DNA of 10,099 nt from Isohypsibius dastychi (GCA_034696485.1 JAQIWT010001619.1:1-10099); one strand, 5' to 3'; numbered from the stretch's first letter, positions 1 to 7,177 are shown. Numbers and translations are program-made. The notes: generated by a model not told the origin, from the sequence alone.

Positions 1-305
1 ATCCCTCGTCTGGTAGATCAGCAGGAAATAGGTGATGAGTAAACCTAGTGCCTACAAAGCATTTGCACTATGACATCACTCAGCTCGAATGAAAATAACT
101 TCTTCTTTACCGTTGACAGGTATTCCTTTGTCAAGCTGAAGAATCCACCCGCAGAAACCGCAAAATGTTCGCGATCAATGACGTCAAGCAAATGAATGTA
201 TTCTGCAGCAACTGAAGCACTCTGTGTGTCAACTGATCTTTTCTTTACAAATCTCCCAAGAGCGGATTTCTGGAGAAAGACTGTAAATGAAACATCCTAC
301 ATTTT
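1..305. other. Region without a supported gene
   Basis: This stretch lies downstream of the receptor-like gene that ends at 306 on the minus strand. I saw no AATAAA on the minus strand here and no strong coding signal. A short plus-strand frame at about 60-153 ends with a GACAG|GTATTC donor-like junction and contains an NFFFTVDR string. It is too short to call an exon. Confidence 0.4.
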
Positions 306-1133
306 CTAATAATGCAAGGTTCCAACCTCTTCATTCAAAGCAATATAAACAAAATATCGCACGACCGCATTCAACACAGTTACCGCACTGTAGCCGTAAA
401 CGGTTGGTTTCCTGGCTATCTGCGCAAAGTGCCGCTGTCCCAGTTCGTCGAGCGTCTCGCCTTTCGAGCGTTCCAAAGGGAGCTGAAGCAGCGATGCTAG
501 GAGCGCGACAATGGTGATCAGTTCTCTGACGCAGCTCATCAAGTTCAAATAAGAAAACATGTCATTCACTTCATCCAACAAAACAGAAACATGGCGATAA
601 TTAACCATCACTTTCTCGACAATCTCGATCTCTTCAAGTTCTCTCAATTCACCAGTTGAGTGAATATGACTCTTGAGACAGGATGTGGCCATGAATAAAA
701 AGAATATCAAATATAAAACGAGCATCGGAATAGCCAAGTCGCCATTGCACTGAAATAACGACGCGACACCCATGATGATAGCCGAAAAAAGCATGTGATC
801 TGCAAATATAGCATCAGTTTGTGTCTCGTTAGAAGGCCCAAAGTATTTGCGCAGGATATCCAGTTGGGCTTTGGTGGACAAATAGCAAGTGAAAGCGACC
901 ATACTGACGGATACTAAAAGCAGAGCTAGCAGTCCTGTGGCCGAAAATTGAGTGGCTTGGAGTTGACGTGGACCAAGAAGGTCACATTTCGCGAAAACGC
1001 TCTCTATTCGGTTGAGGAGGACTCCAAGATGACGGCCTTTCCAGAACATTATAACTAACTGAATAGGTGCATGGGCGACAATAGCGATTTGCATAAGGAG
1101 TGAGACTAGGTTGAAGAATTCCAGGTCTTCCAA
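306..1133 (-). CDS. Gustatory-receptor-like 7-transmembrane protein, C-terminal exon (partial)
   Basis: Arthropod gustatory receptors (7tm_7 family) are plasma-membrane ligand-gated channels of chemosensory neurons. This is inferred from topology rather than strong identity. The open frame has 275 codons and ends in TAG at 306-308. Hydrophobic segments lie at about residues 8-31, 64-85, 133-150, 199-220 and 246-266. Between them is the loop VNYRHVSVLLDEVNDMFSY (about 177-195), which resembles the family's cytoplasmic loop before TM5. NET at 102-104 is a possible glycosylation site. The last segment, with VVRYFVYIALNEE, sits where the family normally carries TYxxxxxQF, here only partly matched. 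Family members are usually about 400 residues, so roughly the first 100 or more are missing. A 3' splice acceptor (CCGCCAG|) falls exactly at 1134/1133, and another at 1149/1148, so this is probably a terminal exon. The first codon here is TTG and is not a start. A LINE 3' end lies about 40 bp upstream. A degraded or pseudogenised receptor is possible. Confidence 0.5.
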   Translation of the reverse strand: MEDLEFFNLVSLLMQIAIVAHAPIQLVIMFWKGRHLGVLLNRIESVFAKCDLLGPRQLQATQFSATGLLALLLVSVSMVAFTCYLSTKAQLDILRKYFGPSNETQTDAIFADHMLFSAIIMGVASLFQCNGDLAIPMLVLYLIFFLFMATSCLKSHIHSTGELRELEEIEIVEKVMVNYRHVSVLLDEVNDMFSYLNLMSCVRELITIVALLASLLQLPLERSKGETLDELGQRHFAQIARKPTVYGYSAVTVLNAVVRYFVYIALNEEVGTLHY

Positions 1134-1172
1134 CTGGCGGAAATAAACCTGCGCGAATGCGTTGAGTGAAAG

Positions 1173-1190
1173 GTAAGTAAGTAAGTAAGT
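1173..1190 (-). repeat. Tandem (TAAG)n tail at the LINE 3' end
   Basis: Four uninterrupted TAAG units occur on the plus strand (ACTT/TTAC read on the minus strand). They lie exactly beyond the putative 3'UTR of the LINE fragment. Short tandem tails instead of poly(A) are characteristic of several LINE clades, so the repeat probably marks the insertion's 3' boundary rather than an independent microsatellite. Confidence 0.55.
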
Positions 1191-1200
1191 TTAATATACC

Positions 1201-1241
1201 CTTCCTTGAATAGGAAGCAGAGACCTTATACCGGTCAAGGT
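1201..1241 (-). repeat. Two adjacent 3'UTR hairpins of the LINE
   Basis: One stem is 1201-1206 with 1212-1217 (CTTCCT/AGGAAG, 5-nt loop). The other is 1223-1227 with 1237-1241 (ACCTT/AAGGT, 9-nt loop). Both sit 10-50 nt before the tandem tail. LINE reverse transcriptases commonly recognise such 3' structures on their own RNA; assigning that role here is inference. Confidence 0.4.
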
Positions 1242-1701
1242 TTTCATACATGGGCAAGCTATGATGGATATCGATAGCAAAAGAGCAAAACATCGCAGCT
1301 CAAAAGATAATACTGAAGCGATTTCCAATCTCGAGGTCGCCTTTGAAAACAGCATAAGAGTCGTTCAGAATTCGATAACATAAAGACGCCGTAATATACA
1401 GTAAATCAGACTTTCTCTTAGATAAGGGGTCGAAGTTCCGTAAACTCTCAAAAAAAATACGTTCAACGTCACTTGAAGTAGGCGACGCAATCCCTTCCTC
1501 AACACGAATCCATTCCTCCAAATCTCGACGACAGTGGCCATAACAGGGACAGCAGAAAAGGGCATGGCTCTCGTCTTCGATGACATCACAGTGCAAGCAT
1601 TTCCGGTCCAGCTGATCGATGCGTTCCCAGGCCTTCCCTCCTCCCCCCCCCCCCAGCGTAAACGTACAACCAGTGGCGTACAGAACAAAGAAGACAGTCA
1701 C

Positions 1702-2100
1702 GGTGTGTGCTCATTCCAACGCCATCACACGGAAACGCAAGGCACTGCCCAAGACGCCAACTAAATGTTCGAACGCCACAGTATGGATTTTTGTTAAACG
1801 GAAGCACTCGTACTTTCTAAAAATGAATAGACCCTCTCCAAATAAAAATTATCAGCAGCAATCACATAGAGGTAATAACATCGTACCATTCATGAAGATG
1901 TCAAATGAGGCGATTAAACCTGACAAATCGTATTATCGTAATATCTTCTACCTGGTCCAATACACAAGACACAAGGAAGCACTAAATCAGATTTGCATAC
2001 ATATCTTAACAGCCCAGAGACAGTGCTGTTCTAGCAACAAAAAATTTCGAGGGACGATATTTTTTAAGGATCCTGTTGAAATTTTTAAGCAGCCAAAAAA
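1702..2100. other. Intergenic stretch with no supported gene
   Basis: Open frames here are short, and the 195-codon plus-strand frame (1619-2206) begins in a C-run coding polyproline and crosses unrelated repeats, so it is not taken as a gene. The stretch from 1894 to 2019 is a repeat shared with the MATH-BTB cluster and is listed separately. Confidence 0.5.
1894..2019 (+). repeat. Orphan copy of the block that precedes MATH-BTB unit 2
   Basis: Positions 1894-1924 match 6718-6748 at 30 of 31 bases (a GAAGATGTCAAATGAGG core). Two more matches follow in the same order and orientation: ATATCTTCTACCTGG at about 1941 (near 6786) and a TGCATACA..ATCT..AGC..CAGAG block ending at 2019 (ending near 6887). 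In unit 2 this block directly precedes the 3' flank of the BTB gene. Here it is followed by transposons instead, which suggests a displaced or truncated third unit. Confidence 0.55.
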
Positions 2101-2126
2101 CGCTCGCGCCGCTTCGCGGCGCTCGC
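2101..2126. repeat. GC-rich hairpin flanked by direct CGCTCGC repeats
   Basis: A perfect 7-bp stem (2106-2112 GCGCCGC with 2116-2122 GCGGCGC, loop TTC) overlaps direct copies of CGCTCGC at 2101-2107 and 2120-2126. It is a GC island in AT-rich surroundings. It lies 19 bp from the foldback at 2145 and could belong to the same repeat. Confidence 0.5.
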
Positions 2127-2144
2127 AAGGTTGTGCATGCAGTG

Positions 2145-2235
2145 TACGTGTCCGCCACAATTTACAGCCCACCCTGCGCCTCTCTCACATGCTATCAGTT
2201 GCTTAGGGTGGGCCGTAAAATGTGGCGGACACGTA
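2145..2235. mobile_element. 91-bp foldback MITE-like element
   Basis: The arms 2145-2175 and 2205-2235 are inverted copies, identical at 29 of 31 positions, separated by a 29-nt loop. Each arm begins TACGTGTCCGCCACA. The outermost bases are TA on both sides, which could be a TA target duplication of a Tc1/mariner-type non-autonomous element. Because TA is self-complementary, this cannot be distinguished from two more stem bases. There is no coding capacity. Confidence 0.6.
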
Positions 2236-2260
2236 TGTGAATTAGTCTGCCCCATACGGT

Positions 2261-2928
2261 TTAACTCTTCGTTGCCCAGGTCATTTCACCTCCACCGTTT
2301 ACCAGGTGGGGTCCAATAGACCCCAGGTCAGTCGGCCAGTAGAAAACGGTATAATTAGCCAGACTGGCCTGGGATGAGGTTATAATAGAACGTCGGCTAG
2401 ATTCAAACGAAATCGAAATGTTTCCCCACGGTGCACAAAACTGCTCCAGAATGTCCAGATTGAACAGGAATTGATGCCTTTCAACCATAATTATCGCAGT
2501 TATATCATACTTTGACTGTGAGCCGTTGTAAATCAAGGAAATTTCAGCAGAATAAATTCATTCATGAGTCAGAATTATTAATAACAATTAAGATATCTTG
2601 ATATAAATATTGACACTTTTTTGGTGGCAATCTAAACGTGGAACAAAAATTGAAAGGAATAATGAAATAAAAATAATTTTAAGAATAAAATTGGCATAGA
2701 AGTTACAGGATCGCGAAAAAAAATCTCAGCGAACCCTCAAAAAAGACCCCAGCTGTTATGTCATCTCCTATTTGGAGCTTAAAAACTCGAAAACAAGCAA
2801 AATGTAGTAATTCAAAATCATGACACTGATTTTGAAGCATTTTGCTCTAAACTAATTAGGCGATTTATTACGCTGTAAAATATAGAGGCTGGGGTCTATT
2901 GGACCCCACCTGGTAAACGAAGAGTTAA
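2261..2928. mobile_element. Non-autonomous TTAA-flanked element (piggyBac-type MITE)
   Basis: TTAA at 2261-2264 and 2925-2928 flanks a 660-bp element (2265-2924). Its ends are inverted copies: CTCTTCGTT, then TACCAGGTGGGGTCC and on to CAG. The left arm is interrupted after CTCTTCGTT by 26 extra bases (2274-2299) that partly duplicate the neighbouring CCAGGT motif; the right arm is continuous (2889-2924). Each arm contains the near-palindrome GGGGTCCAATAGACCCC (2308-2324) or its complement (2891-2907). A further 7-bp inverted pair (GGCCAGT 2334-2340 / ACTGGCC 2363-2369) lies inside the left end. TTAA target duplication is the hallmark of the piggyBac superfamily. The interior is AT-rich with no transposase frame, so mobility would depend on an enzyme supplied elsewhere. 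Confidence 0.7.
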
Positions 2929-4025
2929 GAATTTTTTTGTGGCCCGTTGCCGGCTTCATACAAAAAATCAGTTTTCGGCCCCAAATAGAAATGTTTTTCG
3001 ACCGAAAATCAGCAGAAGTATCAAAAACAAATTTTTGGGTCGATATTGGCCAGATTATGTTTGTCTCATGAGGCTTATAAAACTCGACTGTGGCCCCACA
3101 TAACCGAACACATTCGGCCCCATACACAAATGTCTTACCGCTGGCTCCATGTTCCCATATAGTTCCTAACCTAAATACACCCTTGACAAGAGATTTGGAA
3201 CTCAGGAGTCAGGATCAGGTCGTTTTGCCGCGTTCGGCTATGATCGTCAAACACAGGAACGCGAACCGAACTGAAATCTTCAATATTCCCGAAGATTTCA
3301 GAATCGAAGCCACCAAATATTCTCCAAACCCGAGAACCTATTCCCGACAAAACAAATAACCCAAGTCGTCCCAAAACTACAACGTTGAAAAAAGAAGCCT
3401 TTTCCAAAATCACTTAAATCATCACGTTTTCCAGTTCTGTCAATCGAAATTTTAGCTAGAAACTCCATTCATAGTCGCGAAATTCTCAGTTTTCATCCTG
3501 CCAGTCATCAGCGAAAGCCCGGCTATCTTTGACGGTCTCGAGGTTTAACGGATCGCTCAACTTTTTCCGCAACTTTCGCATGATGAGAAGCTCCGAATTC
3601 AATTCCCGAAATTAACGATAGTACTAAACTGCAATTCAGGTAGGAGCAAAAGAGGAAGATAGCCAAGGCAGTTGCGGTGGACAAACGGTGGACCCTGAAG
3701 CCGTAACATACGTTTCCTCCAAAACTAATAATACAGCCATCATAGACTTGACGTGCATTTTTATACGAGGGGTGTGCTCTTAATTTTGCCGGAGACGTCA
3801 CATATATATTTAGGCAGTGATGGAATTTGCCAAAATTGCAGGGGGATATAGGCATCGACAAACGATTTCCTGTTGAAATGAATGGTCCAGGCTTTAAAAA
3901 ATATTCCAGGGATAAAATATCTGATTCCAGGGACAATTTCGTCCCATCCCTGCACCAAAAATATTCCAGGGATTGCAGGGACATTTTTTAAGGAAAGTTC
4001 ACTTTCCAGGGTGAAATCCCGGCAA
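2929..4025. other. Intergenic stretch, no supported gene
   Basis: There are several small open frames without recognisable domains. The longest is on the minus strand at 3523-3984. Its last third has one hydrophobic stretch (TALAIFLFCSYLNCSLVLSL) followed by a charged tail, vaguely like a receptor TM segment, but its first part is made of repeated CAGGGA motifs, so it is not called as a gene. A perfect 11-bp hairpin sits at 3271-3301. Confidence 0.45.
3271..3301. repeat. Perfect 11-bp inverted repeat
   Basis: CTGAAATCTTC at 3271-3281 pairs with GAAGATTTCAG at 3291-3301 across a 9-nt loop. There is no gene context or U-tract to suggest a function. Confidence 0.5.
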
Positions 4026-4033
4026 TCCCTGCA
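3896..4033. repeat. Cluster of TTCCAGGGA motifs and inverse copies
   Basis: TTCCAGGGA occurs at 3904-3912, 3925-3933 and 3964-3972, with TTCCAGGGT at 4004-4012. Inverse ATCCCTGCA copies lie at 3946-3954 and 4025-4033. The first and third direct copies share ATATTCCAGGGAT exactly 60 bp apart. The units between are poorly conserved, so this is a degenerate repeat cluster at the left edge of the MATH-BTB tandem unit. Confidence 0.45.
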
Positions 4034-4356
4034 TCAAATCTGCATTGCCCAGAGATCCCTTTGAGGGCTTTCATAGGTGAAGTGCTCCATCGAGATGCAA
4101 ACTGGAGTCCAATGCTGAAATCATCGCCAAAAAGAAATCGTGAATGCAATTTTCTATTATTTCCAGTCACATCAAACAAATTTGCTAGTCGCATCAGAAT
4201 ACATCCCGCCAAGAGCAGGATACAATTCATTTAAAAAAACAACATTCCATCAATACTTGCCGTCCGACAGCAGCATTGCGTAAAAAAGAACAAATCTCTG
4301 TATGAGATATCGATATTCGCTGCCAAAGCAGCATTGCGTTCAACAAAAACAGATCA

Positions 4357-4540
4357 ATACCGTAATGTCCGAATTAGAAGCCCGGGCTACAATTCTTTCA
4401 AAGCAATTTTTCCAACCTGTCACGTGACGAAAAAAAGCGTTTTTTAAAGGGGGGACCCTTGAAAACTAGGGTAAATTTGGGCTTCTATTTCGGACTGGGC
4501 TTCTATTACGGGGGGGCTTCTAATTCGGACATTACGGTAT
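4357..4540. mobile_element. 178-bp TA-flanked MITE with subterminal repeats
   Basis: Perfect 27-bp inverted repeats lie at 4357-4383 and 4514-4540, including flanking TA (4358-4359 and 4538-4539). The element proper, 4360-4537, begins CCGTAATGTCCGAATTAG. TA flanks and CC..GG ends fit a Tc1/mariner-type non-autonomous element. The right side carries three direct copies of GGGCTTCTAWTWCGG (4479-4495, 4497-4511, 4514-4530), while the left has one inverse copy. It lies in the 3' flank of MATH-BTB copy 1. The matching place beside copy 2 (about 7097-7110) lacks it, so it arrived after the duplication. Interior pieces include ACCCT/AGGGT and A6GCGT6 hairpins. There is no coding capacity. Confidence 0.75.
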
Positions 4541-4628
4541 ATATTCTGTAAATCCATCCGAACAATAAGAACTAACCAATTTCAAACATAAGCACTGAGA
4601 ATTATCCTCGCATTTAAATCCTCTGTCT

Positions 4629-6299
4629 TCAAGGAGTAGTCTTGGCCTTCTTCGCACGAGTTTCATCCTGCTTACCGCCATCCTTATTTGTTGCCATGTA
4701 TTCTGCAGCTGCTTTCCGGACTTCAGCAGCCAAACCAGGAACCGAAGCGATTTCCTCAATTCCGCCAGCAACAAGGAATTCCGTTGCTCCTCGTGCAATG
4801 ACATCCAACGCCTTTTTTCGGAGGGCTGCGTTATCCATCTTGACAGACAAAAGGAGAGCCTTTGCTGCATTCGCCCCGGTGATTTTTCCCAGCAAACACG
4901 GGACAAGGGAGACTATTCGTTCTCGCAGAGATGCAATGTTCTTCTCAACACCAAATTCGAAAGCCTCCACAGCTTTCTCGATGGACGGATCCGTGACAAA
5001 CGGGGTCATGGCTTTCATCTGAAGTTCCTCCAATCCGCACAAGTTTGCTGCGATTAACACTTTCTTGCTCAACGCCAGACTCATCACCCGTTTCGTTCTC
5101 AAGAAGTCTATGACGGTTTCCAACGTTTCTCCGTCGAAACATAGAGTCGCTCCTTCTTGTGGATTCTTGATAGCTTTCACAATTCCGTCGAAATATCGAT
5201 TACCAGTCAGGAACTGCTTCTTAACGTGGAAACGACGACCATCGGAAGATTTCAGAAGATATTCGTCCGCATTCGGTCCAAACGATTCTGGCGACACAAA
5301 CACTAATGTTGGCAATGGGATCTTTGCTGCAGGTGGAGTTCCACCGGAAATGACAGTGAAGACGATGTCAACACGAATGCGAAGGCAGTCGCCATCTGTG
5401 TATTCCGGACTCTTGTTGGCCAACTCATATAAAGGCATACACCAAATGCACTCGTGATTCGTCAGGATTGGTGGTTGATGCCTGACATCAATTCCCTTGA
5501 AGCTGACTGCATCCATTTTACTGGAGAAAACCGGTTCTTCCTTGGAGTCCATGATTCTATAAATTATCAGACAGTTAATTTTTACGTCAGGTTAGAGAAA
5601 TCAAGAATGTGAATAACAAAATCTCTGATTATTTAGAGAACGTTTGTAATTATATTATACCAGTTTTCTACAAAAATGAAAATGAAAAAAATAATCAAAA
5701 GTTTTTGAAGGGAAAAATTCGCTAATTTTTGTTCAAGACCAACGCTAGTTTCGTATAAAACCTGAAAATCTATCCATGCCACATAATTCAAGATTGCTCT
5801 TCAGTCACCGTAGGGAAGAATTTCCATAGACAGAGAAGCAGAGATTCTTCGTCAAAGACGAACTTGAAAGTTTCTGTTTTGGACAAACTGTTTGGTAATT
5901 CAACACTGAAAACCCGGATATCTTGAAAACAGTAATTTTGAAAATTCTGCAATTTCGCAAATCAGAAAACTTGGTATCGAGCGCGAAAGAATACCTGAAC
6001 TTTATTTTTTCAGCCATAAGTTCGATATCGCCATTTCCCTCAAGCGCCAGCAATGCAGCCACTTCTTTCATCGGTGTCCCCGTCCAGATCCGGTTGCATC
6101 CTATTCGTGCATCATTCAGTACCCAGCGCGACCGTCTCATTTCCTCGCCATAGGGTTTCAGTTCTTCGTTCGAAACAGAGGTTCGAAGATTCATGTTGAT
6201 ATGCTTCCTTGCGTCGGAAAAGTTTCCGATCATCATGTTCAACGTCTGACGGTAACGCACAGCATCTTTATTCCCAGAAGAAGATGGAGTCGACGACAT
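4629..6299 (-). CDS. MATH and BTB/POZ domain protein (SPOP-like), copy 1, intact
   Basis: The CDS is complement(join(4629..5556,5995..6299)), 410 residues. The donor is TTCAG|GTATTC at 5995/5994 and the acceptor TTTATAG|AATC at 5557/5556; the split codon is AG|A. ATG at 6299 is followed by a serine-rich N-terminus. Residues about 55-172 read as a divergent MATH/TRAF fold: WVLN, LEGNGDIELMAEKI, CIWCMPLYELA, then GDCLRIRVDIVFTVISGG. Residues about 199-285 are a BTB/POZ domain, starting LKSSDGRRFHVKKQFLTGN and ending near GLEELQMKAM. About 100 mainly helical residues (BACK-like position) follow, then a basic tail, KKAKTT, that could be a nuclear signal. MATH-BTB proteins typically act as substrate adaptors of cullin-3 ubiquitin ligases, with MATH binding substrate and BTB binding cullin-3 and dimerising. 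That role is inferred from the family. The exon 1 frame runs on into the intron to 5805, which is probably accidental. The tandem neighbour is copy 2. Confidence 0.8.
5557..5994 (-). other. Coding intron of MATH-BTB copy 1
   Basis: This is a 438-nt GT..AG intron of phase 2, inferred because only these junctions join the two frames. The homologous intron of copy 2 (8961-9504) sits at the same codon and phase but differs in length (544 nt) and sequence. Confidence 0.75.
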
Positions 6300-6317
6300 G
6301 TTATTCTGTCACGGAAT

Positions 6318-6398
6318 CTGAAAACGTCAACACAGAAAAATGACATAATTCTAATTTGATGCCACCACGATACAATAAGCTGGCTGTTGTGTCCTCAC
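6318..6398 (-). other. Putative 5'UTR intron of MATH-BTB copy 1
   Basis: An 81-nt GT..AG interval has a donor CTGAGG|GTGAGG and an acceptor CGTTTTCAG|ATTCCGTG ending 18 nt before the ATG. Copy 2 keeps an equivalent donor (TTGAAG|GTGCGC) and acceptor (CGTTTTTAG|ATTCCGTG) at 9825-9901. Conservation of both sites while the interior drifts supports real splicing. Confidence 0.5.
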
Positions 6399-6520
6399 CC
6401 TCAGCTGACGATCACCCACAACGACAATTCTAAACACAAGAAAATGGGAATCAGTAAGATTGAAAAGGATCAACAGCAAAAGTAATGAACAAAATCAAAA
6501 ACTGATGGCGAAGAAAACAA

Positions 6521-6550
6521 ATTCGCGAAGTGACAAAATTGGCGCGCTCA
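6521..6550 (-). promoter_or_regulatory. Conserved upstream block, copy 1 (possible promoter element)
   Basis: On the minus strand the block contains GAGCGCGCC and TGTCACTTCGCG. It matches 10021-10050 at 22 of 30 positions without gaps and lies about 220 bp upstream of the ATG, as does its partner. It stands out from less similar surroundings. No TATA box was recognised. Confidence 0.35.
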
Positions 6551-6560
6551 GATTGCAGTC

Positions 6561-6717
6561 AAGGGTCGAGACGCTTTTTCTCCCCCCTTCCAACTCCACC
6601 CCCACCCCCTTCACCACATGCCAATACGCCCACCCATCGCAAATCGAGCTGATGACTACGGCGCATTAGTAACAGTGATAAAACGGATGGAATAATAATT
6701 GTTGTAATACTCGTTGA
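6561..6717. other. Junction between the tandem units; pyrimidine-rich tract
   Basis: A C/T-rich tract at about 6577-6616 (TTTTCTCCCC..., CCACCCCCACCCCC) corresponds to the C-run that ends the window beyond copy 2. No gene is seen. Confidence 0.4.
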
Positions 6718-6887
6718 GAAGATGTCAAATGAGGCGATCAAACCTGACGAAACCTTCAATTATCGTGAAGTCTAGTCTGGCACTAATATCTCCTACCTGG
6801 CCAGATGAGAGCACTAACAACAAAATACACAACAAAGACCAAAGTAGTACATCTCCAGGTGTGCATACAGATCTCAATAGCTCAGAG
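6718..6887 (+). repeat. Repeat block at the start of tandem unit 2
   Basis: This is the partner of 1894-2019, with 30 of 31 matching bases at 6718-6748 plus two further collinear matches. It is directly followed by the 3' flank of MATH-BTB copy 2, which shows its original context. Confidence 0.55.
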
Positions 6888-7177
6888 TTCAAAGAGCTAT
6901 GCGAAATGCTTTATCGAGATGCAAACTGAAGTTCAATGGTGAAAAATACCGTGAATGAAATTTGCCATTATTTCCAGTCACATCCATAAATTCGCTTATC
7001 GCATCAGCTCCGTCAAACGCAGGGTACAGTTACTTTCAAAAACAAAAATAAACTCATCGATATTCTCTCCCAAAGCAGCATCGCGAACAACAAAACCAGG
7101 TCTGTGGATGCATCCGAACAGTAGGAACAATTTAAAACATGAGATTAATCCTCTCAGTTCCGACCCCTATCTTTTTT
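6888..7177 (-). other. 3' flank of MATH-BTB copy 2
   Basis: This matches the 3' flank of copy 1 (about 4060-4356 plus 4541-4628) without the MITE. No AATAAA was found on the minus strand near the stop, so the polyadenylation site is undefined. Confidence 0.45.

Larger units (their letters stand above)
1173..1701 (-). mobile_element. 3' end of a non-LTR retrotransposon (LINE), 5'-truncated
   Basis: The minus-strand frame 1300-1701 contains RKCLHCDVIEDESHALFCCP followed by R-R-D-L-E-E-W. This C-x2-C-x7-H-x4-C arrangement is typical of the zinc-knuckle-like C-terminus of LINE ORF2 proteins (Jockey/R1/I-type), and a helical tail follows to a TGA at 1300. Downstream on the minus strand come about 125 nt of apparent 3'UTR, two adjacent hairpins and then a tandem four-base tail that ends the element. 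No reverse transcriptase motif is present, so most of the 5' part is missing. A G-run on this strand (C-run at 1641-1654) gives GGGGGG in the peptide and may have shifted the frame. The left part of the peptide, before about 1640, is therefore uncertain. The clade is not resolved. Confidence 0.55.
4030..6560 (-). repeat. Tandem duplication unit 1 (MATH-BTB copy 1 with flanks)
   Basis: The unit aligns collinearly with about 6860-10050. The 3' flank shares ATCGAGATGCAAACTG (4089-4104 and 6913-6928), TATTTCCAGTCACATC and a GCAGCAT..GCG block. The coding exons align throughout. The 5'UTR intron and an upstream block (6521-6550 and 10021-10050) also match. The units differ mainly by independent transposon insertions and intron length. 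Confidence 0.7.

Noticed and set aside
60-153. Plus-strand NFFFTVDR frame ending at a GACAG|GTATTC donor, reminiscent of a receptor TM7 exon
   Set aside because: About 30 codons and a common hydrophobic pattern; the only nearby receptor-like gene is on the other strand.
1619-2206. 195-codon plus-strand open frame
   Set aside because: It starts in a C-run giving polyproline, overlaps the LINE on the opposite strand, crosses the shared repeat block and the foldback, and has no domain.
2261-2536. 91-codon minus-strand open frame inside the TTAA element
   Set aside because: It runs into the terminal repeat, is short, and shows no transposase motif; probably chance.
5805-5994. Continuation of exon 1 of MATH-BTB copy 1 to a stop at 5805
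   Set aside because: The conserved donor shared with copy 2 and the phase-matched exon 2 make this intron sequence; the extra peptide matches nothing in copy 2.
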